This document shows, piece by piece, positions 59,690-64,000 of a DNA stretch of 64,000 nt. The DNA is from Microbacterium pygmaeum (GTDB lineage Bacteria > Actinomycetota > Actinomycetes > Actinomycetales > Microbacteriaceae): positions 434,001 through 498,000 of the forward strand of contig NZ_LT629692.1 of the NCBI RefSeq assembly GCF_900100885.1, given 5' to 3'. The translations under genes were made by a program, and so were the position numbers. The notes under the pieces were generated by a model. That model saw nothing but the letters and a program-made list of their open reading frames with translations. It did not search any database and had not been told where the DNA came from. Position 1 is the stretch's first letter. Every line of letters begins with the position of its first letter.

Positions 59690-60928
59690 ATGGTCTTCCA
59701 GGGCTCGAGCACCGCCATCTCCCATACCGGGAAGGTGCGCTCCAACAATCAGGATTCCGGCTACGCCGGCTCGAACCTGTTCGCGGTGGCCGACGGCATG
59801 GGCGGGCACGCCGGCGGCGATGTCGCCTCGAGCCTGGCGATCATGCGCCTGGAGCGCCTGGATCACCCGTTCGATTCGACCTCGGCTGCCGAGCGGGAGC
59901 TTCAGGCGGCGATCGCGGATGCCGCGACCGAGCTGATCGACACGGTGCACGTCAAGCCGGAGCTGGCCGGAATGGGCACCACCGTGAGCGCGATGGTGAT
60001 GGTCGACGACTACGCCGTGATCGCGCACATCGGCGACTCCCGTATCTACCTGTACCGCGACGGTGCGCTCACCCAGATCACGACCGATCACACGTTCGTC
60101 CAGCGGCTCGTCGATTCCGGCCGCATCACACCGGAGGAGGCGCGGTACCACCCGCGGCGCTCGGTGCTCATGCGCGTGCTCGGCGACATGGATCCCAACC
60201 CCGAGCTGGACACCTTCATCATGCCGACGCAGGACGGCGACCGGTGGCTGCTGTGCTCCGACGGACTGTCGGGCGTGGTCGATGATCCGCACACCGCGAA
60301 GGCGCTCGGGCTCGGATTGGCCCCAGGACGCACCGCCGACATCCTTCTGAAGCAGGCGTTGGACGGCGGCGCCCCGGACAACGTCACCATCGTCCTGGTG
60401 GACGTCGGAGGGCAGCATCCGCTCTTCTCTGGAACACCCACGATCGTGGGCTCGGCGTCCAACCCGACCGGCATCGAGGTGCCGGCGGCGCGCTCCGGGC
60501 GCAGCGGATGGCTGCACCCGAACCGTCAGGCGGCGAACGAGCCGACGCATTTCGAGCCGGCGGCCGAGTTCCTCGAAGAGCTCATCGAGGAGGACCGGCG
60601 TCGGGCCAAGCGGCGCCGGATCGGCTGGATCGTGGGTCTGGTGGTGGTGCTGGCGCTCATCGCCGCACTGCTGTTCGCCGCCTACAGCTGGACGCAGACG
60701 CGCTACTTCGTGGGCGCCGACGACGACACCGTCGTGATCTTCCAGGGCATCCAGCAGAACATCGGGCCGATCTCGCTGTCCACTCCGCACGAGGACACCG
60801 AGATCCTCCTGGCCGATCTGCCCTCCTTCAGCAGGGCGACGGTGGAGCGGACGATCTCGGCGCGCTCACTCGCGGACGCCGAGGCGATCGTCGTGCGCCT
60901 GCGTGATGCGGCGGAGGCGAACGGATGA
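59690..60928 (+). CDS. pstP: PP2C-type Ser/Thr protein phosphatase PstP
   Basis: Membrane phosphatase that removes phosphate from the operon kinases and their targets. 412 residues: the PP2C domain (1-240) has the metal-binding motifs VRSNNQDSGYA, ADGMGGHAGGDVAS, GDSRIYLYRDG and CSDGLSGVVDD. A flexible juxtamembrane region, a single transmembrane helix (about 312-335) and a ~75-residue extracellular domain follow. ATG 59690 lies 13 nt after fhaB. Confidence 0.95.
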   Translation: MVFQGSSTAISHTGKVRSNNQDSGYAGSNLFAVADGMGGHAGGDVASSLAIMRLERLDHPFDSTSAAERELQAAIADAATELIDTVHVKPELAGMGTTVSAMVMVDDYAVIAHIGDSRIYLYRDGALTQITTDHTFVQRLVDSGRITPEEARYHPRRSVLMRVLGDMDPNPELDTFIMPTQDGDRWLLCSDGLSGVVDDPHTAKALGLGLAPGRTADILLKQALDGGAPDNVTIVLVDVGGQHPLFSGTPTIVGSASNPTGIEVPAARSGRSGWLHPNRQAANEPTHFEPAAEFLEELIEEDRRRAKRRRIGWIVGLVVVLALIAALLFAAYSWTQTRYFVGADDDTVVIFQGIQQNIGPISLSTPHEDTEILLADLPSFSRATVERTISARSLADAEAIVVRLRDAAEANG

Positions 60929-62337
60929 CCGCGGCGCCGAACACCACGAAGCCGTCCGGACAGGACTCGCCCTCGACCGATACGGCGGTGCTGCGGGCGC
61001 TGCGGCGCATCCGCGTTCCGCAGACCCAGCGCAACCGCGAGCTTTTCCTGCTGATCTTCGCGTTCCTGGTCAACGGCTCGGCGATCGCCCTCGTCCAGCT
61101 GGGCACGATGGGCGCGATCGACGCGGCATTCCTCTTCTACTGCGGCGCGCTGATCGTGCTGGTGCTGGCGATGCACATCGTGCTGCGCCTCTTCGCGCGG
61201 GACGCGGATCCATTCGTCCTGCCGATCGCCACGATCCTGACCGGTCTCGGCATCGCGATGATCTACCGCATCGACATCGCCGTCGAGCTGGGCGGCTGGG
61301 ACGCCTATTCGACCAAGCAGCTCGCCTGGGCGGCGATCGCCATCGTCGGGGCCATCGCGATCGTGATCCTGCTGCGAAACTACCGCGTGCTGTTCCGCTA
61401 CACCTACATCTTCGGGCTCGCCGGCATCGTGCTGCTGATCCTGCCGATCATCCCCGGTCTCGGCACCGACGCCAACGCAGACGTCTGGGTGTCGCTGGGC
61501 TTCTTCTCGTTCCAGCCGGGAGAGCTGGCCAAGATCTCCCTGGCCATCTTCTTCGCCGGCTACCTGGTGCGCACCCGGGAAAGCCTGACCGCGGTCGGGA
61601 CCCGCTTCCTCGGGATGACGTGGCCCCGCGCGCGCGAGCTCGGTCCGCTGCTGGTGATCTGGCTCATCTCGCTCGGCATCATCGTGCTGCAGCGCGACCT
61701 CGGCACCGGGCTGTTGATCTTCGGCATGTTCGTCGCGATGCTCTACGTCGCGACGGGCAAGACCAGCTGGGTCATCATCGGCGTCGTGCTCGCGGCCGCG
61801 GGCGCGTTCCTGGCCTCCAGGGTGCTGCCCTACGTCGGCGGCAGGTTCTCGAACTGGCTCGACGCCTTCAACCCGGAGGTCATCGATCGCGCGGGCGGCA
61901 GCTATCAGCTCGTGCAGGGCATCTTCGGCCTGGCCCAGGGCGGGCTCGTGGGCACCGGCCTCGGCCAGGGCCGGCCGTACATCACGCCGCTGTCGCAGAG
62001 CGACTACATCCTCGCCAGCCTCGGCGAGGAGCTCGGCCTGATCGGCGTCTTCGCGATCCTCTGCCTCTACATGGTCTTCACCAGCCGCGGCATCCGCATC
62101 GGACTGGCCGGCCAGGACGACTTCGGCAAGCTGCTGGCGACCGGGCTCTCCTTCACGATCGCGCTGCAGGTGTTCATCATGGTCGGCGGCGTGACCAGGA
62201 TCATCCCCCTCACCGGACTGACGACCCCCTTCCTCGCCGCCGGCGGTTCATCGCTGGTCGCCAACTGGCTGATCGTCGCGCTGCTGCTGAGAATCTCGGA
62301 TGCCGTCCGCAGCCGTCCTCGGGTGGTGATCGGCTAG
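60925..62337 (+). CDS. rodA: SEDS-family peptidoglycan glycosyltransferase (RodA/FtsW type)
   Basis: 470-residue polymerase that extends glycan strands from lipid II, paired with a class B penicillin-binding protein. It has 10-12 helices; FFSFQPGELAKISLAIFFAG, LGTGLLIFGMFVAMLY and DYILASLGEELGLIGV with GLTTPFLAAGGSSLVANW are the SEDS signatures. ATGA overlap with pstP. The partner pbpA follows 3 nt after its stop. Confidence 0.95.
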   Translation: MTAAPNTTKPSGQDSPSTDTAVLRALRRIRVPQTQRNRELFLLIFAFLVNGSAIALVQLGTMGAIDAAFLFYCGALIVLVLAMHIVLRLFARDADPFVLPIATILTGLGIAMIYRIDIAVELGGWDAYSTKQLAWAAIAIVGAIAIVILLRNYRVLFRYTYIFGLAGIVLLILPIIPGLGTDANADVWVSLGFFSFQPGELAKISLAIFFAGYLVRTRESLTAVGTRFLGMTWPRARELGPLLVIWLISLGIIVLQRDLGTGLLIFGMFVAMLYVATGKTSWVIIGVVLAAAGAFLASRVLPYVGGRFSNWLDAFNPEVIDRAGGSYQLVQGIFGLAQGGLVGTGLGQGRPYITPLSQSDYILASLGEELGLIGVFAILCLYMVFTSRGIRIGLAGQDDFGKLLATGLSFTIALQVFIMVGGVTRIIPLTGLTTPFLAAGGSSLVANWLIVALLLRISDAVRSRPRVVIG

Positions 62338-62340
62338 CCC

Positions 62341-63798
62341 ATGACCAAAGAACTCAGACGCCTCAGCATCCTGATGCTGCTCATGTTCGTCGCGCTGTTC
62401 GCCTCGACGAGCGTGATCCAGGTCGTGCAGGCGGAGAGCCTCGCCTCGAACTCCCGCAACACGCGCGCGCTGTACGACTCCTACGAGGTCCAGCGCGGGT
62501 CGATCATCGCCAGCGGCGCTGCGATCGCGAGCTCGATCCCCTCCGACGACGTCTTCAGCTGGCAGCGCATCTACGTCGATGCGGACATGTGGGCGCCGGT
62601 GACCGGGTACATCAATCCGGCGCTGGGTTCGTCCACCGGCATCGAGCAGGCCATGAACCAGGCTCTCAGCGGCACGGCGGGCTCGCAGTTCCTGACTCGC
62701 GTCGAGCGGATCCTGACCGGGCAGCCGCCGCGTGGATCGAACGTGGAGCTCACCCTTGACGCCGACATCCAGCGGGCGGCCTACGACGCGCTCGGTGACC
62801 TGCAGGGCGCGGTGATCGCGATCGAGCCGGCGACCGGTCGCATCCTGGCGATGGTCACGAGCCCGAGCTACGACACGAACGCGCTCGCCTCGCACGACAC
62901 CGATGCGGTCAATTCCGCCTACGACCTGCTGGACGCCGATCCGACGCATCCACTGTTCAACCGTGCGATCGCCGGCGACCTGAACCCGCCCGGTTCGACC
63001 TTCAAGCTCGTCGTCGCCTCGGCGGCGCTCGCCTCGGGCGACTACACGCCCTTGTCGAGCCTCCCGAACCCCGCCGTGTACCAGCTGCCGCAGTCGACGA
63101 ACGTCGTCTACAACGCCAGCGGCGGGGCCTGCGGCGGCGGCGACACCGTCACGATCGCCGATGCGCTGCGGCTGAGCTGCAACATCCCGTTCGCGGAACT
63201 GGCCGTGCAGCTCGGGGACGACGTGATCCGCCAGGAGGCGGAGAAGTACGGCTTCAACAGCGCGTTCACGATGCCGCTGGTCTCCACGGCCTCCAGCTAC
63301 CCGCGCGGCCTGGATGACCCGCAGACCGCGCTCTCCGGCTTCGGCCAGGGCCGGGTCACGGCCACGCCGCTGCAGATGGCGATGGTCTCGGCGGGCATCG
63401 CCAACGGCGGCATGGTGATGAATCCCCGGATGGTGGATCAGGTGATCGCGCCCGACCTGTCGGTGCAGCAGACCTTCGAGGACACCGAGTACGGCCGCGC
63501 ACTGGACGCGGACATCGCCGCGGAGCTGGTGAGCATGATGGTCGCCAATGTCAGTGACGGTGCAGCCTCGGGTGCAAGAATGGACGGGGTCGAGGTGGGT
63601 GGGAAGACCGGCACGGCAGAGAACGGAGATGACCAGCCGTACACACTGTGGTTCACCGGGTTCGCACCCGCAGTGAATCCTGAAGTGGCGGTGGCGGTCG
63701 TCGTCGAGGACGGCGGCGGTCAGGGTCAGTCGGGCAGCGGCAACACGATTGCGGCGCCCATCGCGAAGAAGGTCATGGAGGCGGTGCTGGGCAAATGA
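62341..63798 (+). CDS. pbpA: Class B penicillin-binding protein (PbpA type)
   Basis: 485-residue transpeptidase with a single N-terminal helix. The catalytic triad motifs are intact: SxxK as Ser219-Thr-Phe-Lys222 (PPGSTFK), SxN as Ser279-Cys-Asn281, and KTG at 422-424 (GKTGTAENG). It cross-links peptidoglycan and would be the partner of the preceding RodA. Its stop overlaps the kinase start (ATGA). Confidence 0.96.
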   Translation: MTKELRRLSILMLLMFVALFASTSVIQVVQAESLASNSRNTRALYDSYEVQRGSIIASGAAIASSIPSDDVFSWQRIYVDADMWAPVTGYINPALGSSTGIEQAMNQALSGTAGSQFLTRVERILTGQPPRGSNVELTLDADIQRAAYDALGDLQGAVIAIEPATGRILAMVTSPSYDTNALASHDTDAVNSAYDLLDADPTHPLFNRAIAGDLNPPGSTFKLVVASAALASGDYTPLSSLPNPAVYQLPQSTNVVYNASGGACGGGDTVTIADALRLSCNIPFAELAVQLGDDVIRQEAEKYGFNSAFTMPLVSTASSYPRGLDDPQTALSGFGQGRVTATPLQMAMVSAGIANGGMVMNPRMVDQVIAPDLSVQQTFEDTEYGRALDADIAAELVSMMVANVSDGAASGARMDGVEVGGKTGTAENGDDQPYTLWFTGFAPAVNPEVAVAVVVEDGGGQGQSGSGNTIAAPIAKKVMEAVLGK

Positions 63799-64000
63799 GA
63801 CCGACGCAGGGAGTGACCTTCGGCGGCCGCTACGAGCTGGACTCGCGGATCGCCATCGGCGGCATGGGCGAGGTGTGGGAGGCCACCGACCACGTCATCG
63901 GCCGGACCGTCGCCATCAAGATCCTCAAAGACGAATACATGGGCGACCCCGGCTTCCTCGAGCGCTTCCGCGCCGAGGCCCGCCACGCCGCCCTCGTCAA
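63795..64000 (+). CDS. Ser/Thr protein kinase, N-terminal part (PknA/PknB type; runs off the window)
   Basis: The first 68 residues of a Hanks-type kinase are visible. The glycine-rich loop IAIGGMGEVWEA is followed by the catalytic Lys in VAIKILKDEY. The frame is open to the end of the window. It is coupled by ATGA to pbpA, the position of PknA in the mycobacterial operon, though PknB cannot be excluded. It should phosphorylate FhaA/FhaB partners and wall enzymes, opposed by PstP. Confidence 0.93.
   Translation, partial: MRPTQGVTFGGRYELDSRIAIGGMGEVWEATDHVIGRTVAIKILKDEYMGDPGFLERFRAEARHAALV

Noticed and set aside
1..64000. CRISPR arrays, insertion sequences or prophage
   Set aside because: No regularly spaced repeats, transposase or phage structural genes were seen on either strand.

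Overview
This is a 64 kb stretch of high-GC actinobacterial chromosome. The gene content points to Microbacteriaceae (Microbacterium-like): an fhaA-fhaB-pstP-rodA-pbpA-pkn cell-wall/signalling operon, the NucS mismatch endonuclease used where MutS/MutL are missing, a SufS-SufU pair, heavy use of GTG starts with ATGA/GTGA gene overlaps, and many promoters with a TANNNT -10 box 6-7 nt before the start codon. The family assignment is inferred from gene content. I see no insertion sequence, phage gene, integrase or CRISPR array; this looks like ordinary chromosome with accessory nutrient and envelope clusters.

Layout. 1-5.3 kb: the end of a Kdp high-affinity K+ pump (kdpB partial, kdpC) and its kdpDE two-component system. 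5.3-13.1 kb, minus strand: a urea ABC transporter (urtABCDE) followed by an NCS1 permease and two coupled TetR regulators. 13.5-18.1 kb, plus strand: ureABCFGD, diverging from urtA across a 432-nt regulatory gap. Together these blocks import urea and hydrolyse it with a nickel enzyme. 18-24 kb: a membrane protein, TerC-type exporter, sufS-sufU and purL. 24-26 kb: a 44-aa membrane peptide and two paralogous membrane-anchored unknowns. 25.9-28 kb: a YtrA-type GntR regulator with its ABC exporter. 28-35.5 kb: a HerA-like ATPase coupled to a chorismate-mutase-fold gene, an AI-2E family transporter, a beta-propeller lactonase, purA, a Pr6Pr-type membrane protein and argG.

35.5-39 kb: a TetR gene under a perfect inverted-repeat operator, coupled to an ABC-ATPase-like protein that has lost every ATPase motif, and to a YhgE/Pip membrane protein. 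39-42.7 kb: a membrane-anchored penicillin-acylase-family hydrolase and a secreted transglycosylase-like protein. 42.7-49.1 kb, minus strand: a complete Mrp Na+/H+ antiporter operon (A/B fusion, C, D, E, F, G). 49.2-51.6 kb: a divergent LacI regulator and MFS transporter. 51.6-56.4 kb: nucS, a HAD phosphatase, a coiled-coil membrane protein, and a large protein that appears to fuse a rhomboid-like membrane domain to an MprF-type aminoacyl-lipid synthase domain. 56.4-58.2 kb: a cold-shock protein, GntR and GNAT genes, and tRNA-Leu(CAG). 58.4-64 kb: fhaA, fhaB, pstP, rodA, pbpA and the start of a Ser/Thr kinase, which is the conserved module coupling phosphorylation to peptidoglycan synthesis.

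The most unusual items are the rhomboid-like/DUF2156 fusion, the dead ABC ATPase with YhgE/Pip, two long nested hairpins (25.8 kb and, inside a coding sequence, 36.9 kb), the uniform leaderless-promoter spacing, and a visible excess of the hexamer GGATGC/GCATCC. Functions are read from motifs by eye; no database search was possible.
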